Shown: positions 1 to 12,479, counted from the stretch's first letter. The stretch is 64,000 bases of DNA from Brachypterus glaber (GCA_958510825.1 OY294049.1:33632774-33696773), one strand, 5' to 3'. Numbers and translations are program-made. The notes: generated from the letters alone by a model not told the origin.

Positions 1-329
1 CCAGTTTATTACATCTCTCACAATAATATCTGCTCTATCATTTTTCATCCCTTTTAAAGCATTTTTAATATCAACTCATGGAAACTCTGGTATTTCTTCT
101 AAAATTTAGGACTTTTATATATTTTTCCTTTTGACATACTACACAAGATTACAAGGTTTTTGGCCCAATAACTTTTGCGCTGATTACGAATCCGCAGTCC
201 GTTTTTTCCTAGCAGGTCAGGTTTCTTAGATAAATAAATGAACCATTTTCGCAATTTTTAACCGAAAATACCAAAAATCTAAAATAAAGTGCAGTGGAAC
301 TGCGTCGTTTTTATTTTTTTAGGTCCGTC

Positions 330-800
330 TTACGTATAAGAGACCCTCAATAATCGCCCTTCATCCCAAAAACCTTTGTAATTTTTCTCAATTCTTTGTA
401 AATCTTTCTCGTCGCTAGTTTCGCCGAAGTTGCCAGGGAAGAAATCCAGATGGGAATGAAGAAAATGGATTTTCGACGACATTCGGACACCCATTTTGCG
501 GTAATTCATCAAAAGATTTGACACAATTCGCTTGTAGTCGTTACTCTTTCTATTACCAAGAAAGTATCGAACAACGCTCTTGAATGATTCCTATGCTGCT
601 GCTTCCGTGACCGATAACAGTTGGTAAAGTTGTCATCCGTCATCAATCTTCTAATGTCTGCTACAACAAAAACGCCTTTTTTGATTTTGGCGTAGGTAAT
701 GTTGGGAAACAGCTTTATCAGACACTGGAAACCCGGTCCATCTCGGTCAGGGGTCTTCACAAAATCAAAGAAATCTGACCTGAAGGCGGGAAACGAGCTA
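330..800 (-). pseudogene. Decayed transposon-derived ORF
   Basis: Read on the minus strand, two frames together give a run resembling a protein family that I recall as repeated many times in insect genomes and treat as mobile-element derived. The recognisable segment is S-S-K-I-H-F-L-H-S-H-L-D-F-F-P near 430-480, preceded in another frame by a stretch with G-F-Q-C-L and F-V-V-A-D-I-R-R-L-M near 650-740. A stop and a frame change separate the parts, and no start or end of the ORF is intact, so this is a broken copy. Which transposon superfamily it belongs to I cannot say. Confidence 0.5.
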
Positions 801-1793
801 TGGATTTTAATTCAGCGCGAAAATAAAGTTTTGTCTTCTCGGGTCCAAAAATTTACCGAAATTTTTAAACCTGTGCTATTAAAAGTTACCATTGAGTAAC
901 AACTAGTTACTAGGTTTTGCTGAATAACACCAGACTTATCTCCCACGATAAAAACAATTGCTCTCTTCCTACCCAGACATTAATTAACCGTAAAAAAATA
1001 CTCGCGTTAGGTTTTTGTAAATATTCTAAATCGGCCGGAAGTTAGGGTTTTGCAATTTTAATTATACAGTTACGGTAATTTGGGTTAAATCCTTTCTGTT
1101 CTAACTACCTGTCTGAACTTGCCAAAAACATTAATCATACTTGTTTTGTAAAATTAATCTTCATTGTGATTAAAAGACTATAGTTTGGTATTAGTATAAT
1201 TTTTTTAGTGAAGAACTAGTAACTTCTGAACCGTTGTCATTGGTTAAGAGATTTGGTAAGTCCAACTACAACATTACCTAAATCACAATCTAAATCAAAG
1301 TACATCTGCAATACATTAAAGATCAGTTTGCAATACATTAAAGATTTGTTTTAGTTACACTAAATTTCATTTTAGTTTGTTCTAAATAGTAAATAATACT
1401 TGGGGCCGCAAAGAGCGTAAGTATTTGGTTTTCGTGTAGAAGAAAAACTTATATTTCAGTATCTGCAGTTTAGAGGTTTGCTTCATGAAGCAAACATATC
1501 ATCTTTTAAACAGGTAGTACAATACTAATATGAAACCCAGTCAGCATGAAATATTAACAAATAGTTTTAATTTTAGAGCATTCAACACTGTTTCTTAATT
1601 CTACCGTTTCTCATATTTTTCGATTTGCATACGCTCTAAAAACAATCGATGCATAAAAGCAACTACACGCCATCTTGAATCAGACAGGAAGCTAACAAAG
1701 ATATCATCTAACTACACTATTTCAAGGCATCTTGTTAACTGTAAACGGCTTAAAATCGAGTTAGACTATAGCCTATATGTATACAGGGTGGCC

Positions 1794-2656
1794 CATAGGT
1801 CGCTTTCCCATTAAAACTGAATAACTTTTGTGTTTGTGAATTTTGTTAATTTTTTTTGCAATATAGAGTACAGGAAATGGATTTATTTATTACATAACGC
1901 TTCTGTGGGGGGTGGGGTCATTTTGGAGTATTACGCCCATGTTAAAGGTATAGGAAAAAAGTCCAAAATGATCAAAATTTGCGTTACGTAATACTTGAAA
2001 GTTCCCTTTTCATGACTTTTTCCATAACGGCTCTTATCATGTGTGGCTCCAGCTAGGGTCGTGCACCCCCTTAAGGTCACAATTTGGTGCGGTGTAACAT
2101 CCCAAAGACTAATCGGGCCTTACTTCTGCTAGGAAAATGGCAATACAGTTACGGTGAACGGCGACCGATATCGCGCAATGCTGGAAAATATTGTGCGCTC
2201 TGCAGTGGAGGGCATGCCAGAGATTTGGTGGCAGGAAGACGGGGCAACTGCCCATACGGCCAGAGCCACAATGCAGCTTAAGCTTCAAATTTTAAAGCAG
2301 ATTTTCGAAAGCGAATAATTTCGCAAAATTCGGATTTTCATTATCCTTCACGATCGCCCGATTTGACATCACCGGACTTTTTTCTTTGGGGCTAGCAGAA
2401 GGATCGGATGTATGTCAACAAGACCAGAACTATCCAACAGCTTAAGTCAGACATGTTAAGAGCCGTCATGGAAAATGCCGTGAACAAAGTCCGTGCTTGC
2501 GACTCAGAAAATAGACGTCATATAAAAGACATAATTTTTTTTAAATAGTTAAAAAAAAACATTTCCTGTACTCTATATTGTAAAAAAAATTAAAAAATTG
2601 ACAAACAAAAAAGTTATTCAATCTTTAAATGGGAAAGCTGCTTATAGGACACCCTG
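1794..2656 (+). mobile_element. Decayed mariner/Tc1-like transposon, copy 1
   Basis: The terminal inverted repeats are CAGGGTGGCCCATAGG at the left and the matching CACCCTG end at the right, flanked by TA on both sides, the usual duplication of Tc1/mariner elements. Inside, on the plus strand, fragments of a DDE transposase can be read in shifted frames: W-Q-E-D-G-A-T-A-H-T-A near 2225-2260 (second catalytic Asp region) and S-P-D-L-T-S-P-D-F-F-L-W-G near 2350-2390. Stops and frameshifts make it inactive. A 107-bp foreign repeat is inserted at about 1905-2012. A shorter related copy lies at 14120-14790. Confidence 0.75.
1905..2012 (-). repeat. 107-bp nested repeat (copy of 25118-25225)
   Basis: This stretch is nearly the reverse complement of 25118-25225. 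It contains GCGTTACGTAATACTTGAA at its right end. The copies sit inside two unrelated elements, which shows that it is an independent repeat unit. Shorter pieces recur at 11880-11917 and 33347-33372. Confidence 0.7.
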
Positions 2657-2762
2657 TATATAAACACATGTACTTTTATCGTGTCACAGTGCACAATGAT
2701 CTAAGCAAAATCATTACAAGATGTCTACAATAATAATTATAAAATAATAGTTATTTATGGTA

Positions 2763-2868
2763 CTAGTGGGTAAAGTAAGATATTGCCCATGAGAAAATTA
2801 AGCGAAGCGTCAGCCAAGCAGGTTAATTTTCGAGAGGGCAATATCGGTTTACCCATGAGTGCCATACA
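2763..2868. repeat. Short palindromic MITE-like element
   Basis: Imperfect hairpin with arms around GATATTGCCC and GGGCAATATC and a GC-richer loop containing GCGAAGCGTCAGCC. It belongs by shape to the palindromes also found at 5310, 12105, 34543, 60745 and 61970. Confidence 0.6.
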
Positions 2869-3500
2869 AGGTTTTATCCAATAAATAGCTTAGGAATTCA
2901 TATTTTTATTAAAAATTTTAATGCCATTTACAAGAAAATAATTTGACAAATGACCATTGAGTGGGTAAAATAAATAATTATCCACTCAATAAAGTAAAAG
3001 CCACGCGGGGGTTATTATTGAGTTTATCTATTTAAAATAAAGCTGGTAATTGTCTTATTATCTGTATGTATTGGATAATAATTATTAAATAATTCATCAA
3101 TCTATTTGTAGGGTATAAGCAGTAAGTATTCAGTACAGCAATACAGTATACAAAACTATTATTTGGTAAAATAAATGGATTGAAAGCGGTGAAAGGTGTC
3201 ATATGATCAATATTAATATTAATCAGCATGTCATATTGTCATTGCTTCTTAACGCTTGATTTACAAGACATACCGACAACCAGAATCTATTAAATTACCT
3301 ATTCCTATTCGATAATATTAAATTTATTCATTTATTTCCGATGGATATTGCTTATTTAAATGAAGTTTGGATGATACTTTCGCAGAAAAAAAGAATCATT
3401 GTTTTCCTATCAGAATATTTATTCAACCATTAAGAATTAATTAAACCCAAGTTTATTGGAATTATAAGTACAATAAGATTTAGTACAAAATAGTTTGGAC

Positions 3501-3815
3501 AAATAAAATTACATTAAGAAACACGTGTATAAAAAATATATTTAATAAGACAATTCCAGAAGAACTACACCAGATAAGGATAACTAACTACAAGTGATGT
3601 CCCTTTCAGGAGTTGCATAATTATAATGAAAACCCAAATAAAATAACAATAAGAAACACGTGTATCCAGAATATATTTAATAAGACAATTCCAGAAGAAC
3701 TACACCAGATAAGGATAAGTAACTACAAGTGATGTCTCTTTCAGGAGTTACATAATTATAATGAAAAACCAAATAAAATTACAAAAAGAAACACGTGTAT
3801 GCAGAATATAATAAT
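3501..3815 (+). repeat. 135-bp tandem direct repeat, 2.3 copies
   Basis: The unit beginning AAATAAAATTACA-TAAGAAACACGTG starts at 3501, 3636 and 3771, a constant spacing of 135 bp. Units 1 and 2 differ at only a few positions. The third is cut after about 45 bases and runs into an AAT-rich microsatellite. No coding potential is apparent. Confidence 0.85.
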
Positions 3816-4387
3816 AATAATTATAATAAAAAACATCAGGGAATAAATCTGAATAAATCTGAATTCCGTAAAATAAAAATTGATATTATAATAGTCTATA
3901 CCACTATTATAGCGCTATAATAATATAAGATAAGATAAGATAATTTATTAATCCTTATGAGACACTAAAATACAATGTATAAAAGTATAAAACAAACAAA
4001 AAAATGCGCTAATAGCGCTATTGCGAGCAAAAAAAGATGTACAGAATTCTAATAGACCAAGGTTCCTGAAATTTATTTTGTTAGAAACCCTTAAATTAGG
4101 GACTTTATAAATGCCTCACAAGAATTTTAAAATTTTATCTGTTTAGTTTACCGAAAATTTACTGTGTAAAGAAATCCCATGATGCGTTTTATTTCTCAAA
4201 CTTTTCACACCTAAAGAAAAGAATCACCATTTCCATTGGTTCGAATTAATCACGTGACAAGGTACACCCAATTAAATCAAAAAATCGCTTCAATCGGAAT
4301 GAAAAGTTTAGTGAAAAAACGCACCAAAAGTGTGAATTTTGAACAATTTTTTCACTTTTTAAAAACATTTTCTTATAGGTAATTATT

Positions 4388-4600
4388 TGTAGGACGTAAA
4401 ATGACTGTCAATTTAACATAAATGTCAAAAATGATCAAAAGCACAATGGGTAATAAAAATATCACTAAAAGTCATTTTCAAGCCACTAATCAGAGGTGCC
4501 TTGATCCAATTTTTTACTCAGAAAAATTCTGCGCCGAGTTTATCCATTTTATTTGCCACACACTATATTTACATTCTAAAATTGAGTCATCATATTCTTG
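4388..4600 (+). repeat. Dispersed repeat shared with 41105-41262
   Basis: Roughly 150 bp starting at GTAGGACGTAAAATGAC is closely similar, in the same orientation, to 41105-41262, which lies downstream of the ESCO gene's second intron boundary. No terminal inverted repeats are obvious, so the class is unknown. Confidence 0.7.
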
Positions 4601-5309
4601 TATACTGTCTCGTATGTAATTAACAACTTCCCACGAAATTCAAATCCTGTGAATAGTAATCTGATTTCTATTATTATATGTGTCTGATGTATTTTAAATT
4701 AGGATTAGATTTATAAAAAATACATTTTACAATTTTACATCTACAACGCCCAAATGTGTGGTAATTAAGGTGACCAAAGAATGTTACATCTGTAGTGATA
4801 ATAGCTAAATTTTTAACAACGATAACTCGAAAACACTTTGAGTCAAATAATCCATATTAATTTTTTCAGTCAATAGATTTTTTTTTAAGCAGAAATTATA
4901 ATTATACCTATAGGTTTTATGTATAAAAGTAAAAGAATCAAGTTTCTTTAAAATGTACTGAATTTAGGGTACAAACTAGAAAAACAGAACGAATTACACT
5001 GACAATTTTCAGTGCCAATTTTGCACTAGTGCAATTATCACCTTGCTAAATTGTAGAATTTAAATTACTCCATGAAAATATTCTTCGTGGAACTTGAATT
5101 ATTAGATAATTTTATTTTGGTATATCAAAAACCTTTTGCTTTAAGGAAATTGTTTACTGGAACAATTTTCATGCAAACTGCTTTTGATATACTTACCCAA
5201 ATAAAATTATCAATAATTTAATTCGCATTTTGGATATTACTGTTGACTATTTCATGAAGTGCAAATTACACTGATAGATTTAGAATTGCGATTAGATAAT
5301 TACAATAGT

Positions 5310-5765
5310 AATTATATACCAAGGTAGAGAAGACATTTTTTATAGCCGTATTAAATCTCGAGCTGCCTAGCAACGAGGGATTTAAGAGTGCGAAGCTATA
5401 ATAGTTTTCTCTACCGTGGTTTATATACTAGTTTTTTCACTACTAGCACTTTTTAACTATTTTTATTCAAATAATCCCTATTGAAAATGACGGGTCTGCG
5501 CGGCTATAAATGTTGCATAGACCGGACTTGAGCGGGTGAATTTCATCCGCTCAAGTCCGGTTTATGCACCATTTATACCCGCCCAGACCCGTCATTTTCA
5601 ATAGCTGAGCGTATTAAATTCCGAGCTGCGTAGCAGCGAGGGATTTAAGAGTGCGAGGCTATAATAGTCTTCTCTACCGTGGTTTATATATTATTTTTTT
5701 CACTACTAGCACATTTATTCTTATTATTTAACATTTTTATATCAATAATAAACTAAAATGTTTGC
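5310..5765 (+). repeat. Tandem pair of palindromic elements split by a hairpin
   Basis: The sequence from GGTAGAGAAGAC to CTCTACCGTGG forms a hairpin with loop GAGCTGCCTAGCAACGAGGG. After a 127-bp hairpin insertion (5478-5604), the right half is repeated with loop GAGCTGCGTAGCAGCGAGGG. Both halves are followed by the same TTCACTACTAGCAC segment. A reverse-orientation copy sits at 12105-12245. Confidence 0.75.
5478..5604. repeat. 127-bp near-perfect hairpin
   Basis: The left arm starts CTATTGAAAATGACGGG and the right arm ends with its reverse complement. The central part pairs GACCGGACTTGAGCGG with CCGCTCAAGTCCGG around a loop of about 11 bases. It is nested between the two halves of a different palindromic element. 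Confidence 0.85.
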
Positions 5766-7035
5766 TAGATCTTAATTAACCCCGCAAAAACAAGAAGCCT
5801 TTGAAATCGCCATTTCTGAAAACAAATGAATAAATTGATTTATTCGCTGAAACTTGACAGTCCTAGTGGGTGGCATTTTGATATTTTTAAAATGTGTGAA
5901 AACATAGGTAAGTTTTTTATTTACTGAATAATATTTTATACTCTATTATAATTAATTTTTAATATTTTTTATCCAATAGCAAAATATTGTTGCATTCTGT
6001 CTATTAAAAATTCTAATCAATGACATTTCTTTGCAGTTCCAGGAAAATCAAGTGGCAGATATCAATTGTTTATAAAATTTACTCCTACTAGGAGAGAAAA
6101 AATTATTATTGCTATATGTGAAGAAAATTGATTTCACAATCTGAAAACATGATAAATAAAGTTTCTTTTTTCGGATTCTTATGTAAAAAATGGTTTAAAT
6201 AAGAATCCAAAAAAAAGTAATACGTAAATTAGACACAATGGGTGGGATTTCTTTGTGCAGGGTCACATATTATTAATTAATTACTTTCATAACTTGAATA
6301 TTTCCTGAAGATTTTTTGAATACAGTTACTTTGTTAAGAAAACTGGACTGCAAAACGAACGTCGGCTTAAAGAAACCGAAAGAAAAAAAACGAGTTTATG
6401 GTTTTATGAGGGTACAAAATCACCTAAAATGATTCAAAATCTTTATGTTTATGCAGATTATTTTAACAGCAAATCTTTTGTTTCAGAAATGGATAATTAA
6501 GAGATAATATTTTCCGAACGACTAATTTTTATGATTTTAACGTTTTTTTGATGAAATCACTCCCACATTCTTTCGGTAATAAATTTTAAGCATTGTTGAA
6601 TCTGTTACACTGTAACTTTACAAGTTGTTGCCTATCGGATATATCCGACTAAATGCAAGATTGCGTTTTATAGCAAAAATCTATTACAATATTACAGTGG
6701 CGCAGAAGGAAATAATAGTTATTTTTTTGAAAAAAAATACTTTTTCACAAAAAGATCGAGAAAAGTATTACTAAATATTTAAAAAAGTCTCAAATTAATT
6801 TCGAAGGAGCTTATTTAAAATTTTAAAATCTCGAAACAGAAGATAGCAGTTGTCACATATACTTTAAGTATATGTGATATACATAATATGTATTTTTGTA
6901 AGTAAAATCTAAGCTTATAAATAACATATGTATAACAAAATTATACAGGGTGATTCAAAAAGGTAACAAAATTTTAATGTACTATTATTTATTACTAGCC
7001 GAATACCCTGTGCACGGGCATTAAGATTAACATTT

Positions 7036-7305
7036 TTTACCACCTTGGGGGTCGAATATCGAAAATTCCTGAAACACGTATCTTATCGATTTCAATAAAG
7101 TATATTTTTGCCAAATATTGAGATTCTAGATGAACATGTCTTTGAGATACGCACACTTTTCAAAAAAGAGTTATATTTACTAAATGTACGGCTTAAATAT
7201 CACGATTTTTACCACCTTGGGGATCGAATATCGAAAAATCCTGAAACACCTATCTTTTCGATTTCGATAAAGAACATTTTTGTCAAATATGAAGATTCTA
7301 GATTA
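7036..7305 (+). repeat. Unclassified repeat with internal direct duplication
   Basis: A segment of about 95 bp starting TTACCACCTTGGGG is repeated 171 bp downstream (7036-7131 and 7207-7305). Upstream, CCGAATACCCTGTGCACGGG at 6998-7018 looks like a transposon end. A Helitron or RTE origin is possible but not shown. Confidence 0.5.
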
Positions 7306-8153
7306 ATTAAGGGGCCTCTGAAATATGCACAATTTTTAAAAAATATTTCAACCCCCGCTGATCACTTCAGCTGAAGTGAGTTAGCATTTTATATAATAGA
7401 TTATTTTTTAAAAATATTATTATACTAATAATACTACCTTCCCAATGCTGAACAGTTGGGAAAGTTGGACATTACAGTTTGGAATTTTTCAGAATATATT
7501 CAGATTTATCTATATATACTGGAAAAGCTTGTTTTCAGACGTGATGACCTTTGTTTTACTCATCAATATTTTTGGCAGGGTGGCTTAATTGGTAGTTTAA
7601 TGCTAATGAAATATGATGTCCCCCCCCCTCAATACGAGTGCCCTTGCGACGCCCCTGAAAGCCTTGATATTTTACACTTACTTTTTACAGTGTACGATTC
7701 AGCACACTATAATGTTATACCTATAAGTAATAATTAAAAAATTCTTAGTTCCTCCACTTAACTAACTATAACTCTTCAGATGGCAAAGGTAGGAGAATTG
7801 CCGAGACCAATAAGAAAAATGAATGTAAATGTGTACAATTAAAGCAAGTTGCCATTATTCGCCTGAATAGTCACAAGATTTAGGAATCGGAGACTGTTAG
7901 CTGAAAGCACCGGTGACAGGCAAGATGCAGTTAGTTAGCAACTATTGGCCGCCAGATGTCAGCACGGTAGCGGGTGACAGCGAGAGCTAATATATGTCCG
8001 AGATAATCTGAGACAGCACTACAGAGACGTATTCTAACAATTTATTCACCATCTACAATCATAATAAATATCCAAACGGTTTTTTGCCGTTTTAAGAATA
8101 AACATTCTTGTGAACATAAGCCTTCAAGCCGGATGGCATGGTACTTTGATCTA

Positions 8154-8570
8154 CAGTGGAAACTCCATAACTCGAAACTTAAGGGACCGCGAAAGCGAAA
8201 TTAGTTCGAGTTAGAGAGATTTCGAATTAAAGAAAAAACATACCGCAAAGCTTTGGGGATTCCCTTAGAAAACACACAGTAAACGACGTACGGCGCAGCG
8301 AAATTTGACGATTCTGAACGATCGCGCGCGAAGATAGGCTCATTGGCGTCTTGATTTTTTAAAGTGCATAATATTGTGATGAAAAACTTTATTTTATGCT
8401 GCCCAAAAATTAGAGTTATTGAGATTACTGTGTTACTGTGGTTTCGAGATTTTCGAGTTACAGAGAGCTAAAGAGGTGGAAATAGATTGTTAAAATAGAA
8501 AATGTGGAGGACATCAGTAAACTTCGACTTATGGAACATTTCGAGTTGGTTTGGAAGTTCGAGTCCACTG
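8154..8570. mobile_element. Non-autonomous pogo/Tigger-like element
   Basis: The element begins CAGTGGAAACTCCATAAC and ends GAGTCCACTG, a terminal pattern typical of pogo/Tigger transposons of the Tc1/mariner superfamily. TA dinucleotides flank it directly at 8152-8153 and 8571-8572. At 417 bp with no ORF, it is a MITE that would depend on a transposase elsewhere. Subterminal motifs containing TTCGAGTTA recur in both halves. Confidence 0.8.
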
Positions 8571-9149
8571 TATTTTATTTTTACAGCAATAAAATTATGT
8601 TTGTCTTTCTTTCATATTTTGAAAAAGTAGGTTAAAAATACTGCTCCCAACAAAAAAAAAATCAAAAACTAAATTTTCAAGAAAAAATCAAAAAAATAAT
8701 CAAAAAAAAAAAAACAAAAAGTATTACAAAAATAGCAAAAAAAATATATTCCCTTATATTGTACAAAATAGAAAAGAAAACGATTTCGGACCTATATAGA
8801 TTTTAAGATACTATTATGCCTACAGTAGTGCTATATAAAATATAAATAAATAAATAAATTACAGAAAACTATAGGAATTGTAAGAATTTAAAAAATGGAG
8901 AAAAAGGTCGATAAAAAATCTTTAAGTGTGTATTTAAAGTTTATTAATATTTGTCTATATATTTACATTACTTAATATTTACTAAGGCCATTGACTGATA
9001 AGTTATAGCTAAATAACAATAGTCTAACAATAATAAGACAAATTACAAAATTTATTGTAATTATTTCACTTGACGCAAAATGCAAAAGTTGTGAATCGTT
9101 TGGTGAAAGAATTTTAAAAATCGGATTTTTCGTTCAAAGATTATTTATA

Positions 9150-9830
9150 AGGTTTACAACCAGATAGACAGACAGACAGACGGACGGGCATACAAATCGA
9201 CATCTTTTTAAAACCCACTTTTTCACATTTTCTTAAAATTTTATGGCAATTTAAACCCGCAATTGTAAAAAAAATGGATGTAATCCCTCCGTAAAATGAT
9301 GATGATTTAGAGAATATCAGACGTGAAATTGTCTCCATAACGAGCAAATCTGGGGCCAGAATCCTTTTCAGCGACCTAAAATTGTATAGAAATAAATATG
9401 AAAAATCTATGGCCGATAGCGTCCGGGTAGAAATAATTCGAATCTGACCCTGGTGTCGGCATCGAGGTTTCTGCAGTGTAGAGCGGTATGCGATTGCCAG
9501 CGACCATAACTTGCAAAACTGCCATCTGACCACGCACTATCTACATATACATATGCAGGCACAAACCACTAAATCCCTTACACATACTATGAACCTTAAT
9601 ACGAAGCTTCTGCTTCTCTTTTAACGTACTAGCCCGGGAAAAAAGGTGGATTTTTAACTTAAGAGTTAAATTTTTATAACTATAGAGAGCAAAAGATCTC
9701 GTCCTCTCCCGCGTGTTTGGTTAACTTCACTGCACTCTGGGAGAGAAGAAAGTTGCTGTATTTTTTTTTCTATTTTGACTTATTTTTGTATGCCCGTCCG
9801 TCTGTCTATCCGTCCTTTTAGTGATCTAGA
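9150..9830. repeat. Inverted-repeat element with GACAGACGG microsatellites
   Basis: The run around GACAGACAGACGGACGGG at 9167-9190 recurs inverted at 9785-9812. The two are separated by about 600 bp without coding potential. GACGG/GACAG runs like these also occur in the HINE-like elements of this window, so a distant relationship is possible. Confidence 0.4.
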
Positions 9831-10040
9831 TGCCAATTCACCCTTAACACTTTCGCTGCGGTTATTCAGAATGATCACCCTCCAACCTAACTGTTTTTTT
9901 TCGAAAATATTGCCTCCATTTTACTGTCGTAATAATGCAGCGAATCGGAAACGGCAAGAAAAATTCTGTCCCGGACCCTAGGCCACACGCTGACACACGC
10001 GCATTTACCCTCCTACAATGCTGCTTTGAAACTGGTGCAC

Positions 10041-10124
10041 ATATCGATGGTCTAGCGTACAAAGGTGCTAAGTACATAAGGTTTTCCTATATACTTAGCA
10101 CCTTTGTTCGCTAGACCATCGATA
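10041..10124. repeat. 84-bp hairpin
   Basis: Arms of about 34 bp (ATATCGATGGTCTAGCG at the left, its complement at the right end) with one or two mismatches flank a loop of about 15 bases. It looks like a minimal palindromic MITE. Confidence 0.75.
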
Positions 10125-10148
10125 TAATTAACAGTCACTGGCTCCTAT

Positions 10149-10188
10149 GAGAGTCGTGCGCGCTACGCCAAGGACCAGGCCGACTCTC
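10149..10188. repeat. Short hairpin with GCTACGC loop
   Basis: The stem GAGAGTCG/CGACTCTC encloses a GC-rich loop that includes GCTACGC, the complement of the heptamer seen at other hairpin tips in this window. Confidence 0.5.
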
Positions 10189-10434
10189 AAGAAGATGAAG
10201 ATATTATTTTTTAAACAAGACACTTAAACGTTAAACTTTTTTCATACGCGGCTCAAATAAATGATTTAGATTACCGTCAAGATTTTTCGAAAAACGGGCG
10301 GTATTAATTTTTAATCCGAAATGCTGATCTTTTTTTCTCTCTCCCACCCTACATACCAGTAAGCAGGCATTTTCAGCACTCCAGGGACGGTGGATCTACT
10401 CCCACAATTCGCAGGCATTTTCAGCACTCCAGGG

Positions 10435-10712
10435 TAGGGTCACTAGATCTAGGTCTTAAGTTAGCAAGGCGACAGACAACAGGAACCGTCAGAAAACATC
10501 TGAGCATCGGTTGCCATAGAGAGTTTCTTCACGGATTTTACTGTCCATCCTAAACTTAGAAATTAATCAAATCGAGCCGTTTCGAAGTTAACTTTTTGCT
10601 AAATTGCATCGTCGAAAATGTCAACCTATTTTTTTGAGGTAAACTTATCATTTGTGTTTTAAAATAGTGTTTAATCGCCTTGCTAACTTAAGACCTAGAT
10701 CTAGTGTCCCTA
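10435..10712. mobile_element. hAT-like MITE, 278 bp
   Basis: The terminal repeats TAGGGTCACTAGATCTAGG and CCTAGATCTAGTGTCCCTA extend to about 35 bp. An 8-bp direct duplication, CTCCAGGG, flanks the element at 10427-10434 and 10713-10720, the target-site length used by hAT transposons. A 77-bp version consisting of almost nothing but the terminal repeats lies at 16638-16714. Confidence 0.8.
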
Positions 10713-11879
10713 CTCCAGGGAGGGTGGCACAATTCGCAATCTTTCGTCTTTTGCGATATTTAGAAAAAAAAAGGTGTAAAGTTGTAGAGTGGTAAGAAGC
10801 TTTTATTTTTTCAAGTTCTTATCGTTTTATTTTTAAAGCATATGTACCTAAGGTCTGCAAAAATAAATGCCAGAAATCATATTTATTTTTCCCGGACTAT
10901 TCCGTTCACTTCGAGAAGTATGGTCTTGCCGAAACAAAAAAACGACGATTTTAAATATTCCAAAACTAATATTTAGATATCCTTCTAGATAGAGTCGAAT
11001 ACATAATGTGTAGCTGCCGCATATAATATGGAATTTGTTTTCATAAATATAAACAAACCCTAGTTTTTTGAGGATATAAGCCAATAATTGGCTTTTTGTA
11101 ATTGAATTACCTCTGACGATATCCGTCGCCCATGCCGTCAGCCCTACCTGGATCGGCGCGGATATCATCACAATATAATATATTGTTATACAATATTATT
11201 GTATATCTTACAAATCTATTATCATTTGTCCAAACGGGTATAAAATAGGACATGCAGACAGTAGTTTTAACCGGCAGACGAGAATTTTTCCACGCCTACT
11301 GCGAATAAAGTTCGAAAAAGTTGTTAAAATTCCGTTTTTTGGCCATATTATTGGTTCTAGCAAAGAAATAACAAAAAAGTGCTATTTTTTGTTTTTTTTT
11401 TATTTAACAGTACACAAAATAGTAGTTGATCCTGAAAATTTCAAAAAAATAAAGTTTTTGAGAAAAAATTTACTTAAAATTTTTCGCCGCCATCTTGAAA
11501 AAACAAAAAACTGTCAAAACTAATTTGATATAATTTGATAGAAAAAAAATATGAGGTTAAATAGTTTTTGAGTTATTGCACGTCAATGTCACATTTTCGA
11601 GTAATTTAAAAATTTTGAAAAAAAAATTAAAAATCATATCAAATATGAAAATTTTTCGAAACGGGACGTTTTTGAAGAAATTCCCGTGGAGGTTTTTCTC
11701 TAACATCGGTGGGCTACACAAAAAAAATAATCAATCAAATCCGCGACCAAAGCCCTCAGCCCTGTCTGCAATAATTTTTCTTATGGTGCACCATGGTGTC
11801 AACTTGTTAAGTTATTAGCCAATCTTTATTCGATTTATTCATATTTTTCATAAGGTGAGTGAGTCAATTATTTCCAGGG

Positions 11880-11917
11880 GAACGTTCAAGTATTACGTAA
11901 CGCAATTTTGATCATTT
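11880..11917 (+). repeat. Fragment of the 107-bp repeat
   Basis: GGAACGTTCAAGTATTACG with its continuation matches the end of the units at 25118-25225 and 1905-2012. The rest of the unit is absent here. Confidence 0.6.
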
Positions 11918-12104
11918 TATTTAATTAGCTAATTATTATGAAAAAAATTAAAAAAACTAAATATTTTAAACGTCAGTTCAAAGAATTTATTTGAGCAAAT
12001 GTCATTGATCAAGGCTACTTAATTTTTATGAAAATTTCAAGAAATATAATGTCTGTTAATAATTTATTTTATTATTTGAATAAAAATAGTTAAATAGTGC
12101 TAGT

Positions 12105-12245
12105 AGTAAAAAAACTAATATATAAACTGCGGTAGAGAAGACTATTATAGCCTCGAACTCTTAAACCCCTTGCTGCTACGCAGCTCGGGATTTAATACGT
12201 TCGGCTATAAAAAATGTCTTCTCTACCTTGGTATATAATTACTAT
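12105..12245 (-). repeat. Palindromic element, reverse copy of 5310-5765 type
   Basis: Arms GGTAGAGAAGAC and GTCTTCTCTACC surround a loop that reads GAGCTGCGTAGCAGC on the minus strand. Flanking bases also match the 5.3-kb copy, so the repeated unit is larger than the hairpin. Confidence 0.75.
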
Positions 12246-12479
12246 TCTTTACAGTTAATTTCTTTACAGCACTAATAATAACACTGTAACAGCACAGGGT
12301 ATCTCATTAAAAAAATAAATTTGTGAAATAAAGGTAACATGTTTTAGAAATGTAGGTTCTAAGATATTATATGTTTAAGGTTAGAGGTGCTGTACAGTAC
12401 GTGCCACTTAAAAGAATAACCCTGCATACCTAGAGTTTCCAATTTTCAGGTGGGGTTTCTAAAAGCATCAAAAAGTATT

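Larger units (their letters stand above)
1..12479. other. Gene-free, repeat-rich block
   Basis: No host exon could be supported on either strand. Identified pieces are listed separately: a decayed transposon ORF, a mariner remnant, palindromic MITEs, a 135-bp tandem repeat, a pogo-like MITE and a hAT-like MITE. The stretches 900-1790, 2870-3500, 3820-4385, 4620-5300, 5770-7030, 7310-8150, 8575-9150, 9830-10040 and 10720-12100 are AT-rich sequence in which I see nothing firm beyond short homopolymers, a (TAAGA)n microsatellite near 3922-3942 and a small hairpin at about 6158-6220. Open frames at 7108-7737 look like chance. Confidence 0.6.

Noticed and set aside
7108..7737. Two adjacent plus-strand open frames of about 90 codons
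   Set aside because: The first overlaps a duplicated repeat, the second has no recognisable domain, and no plausible splice links them.
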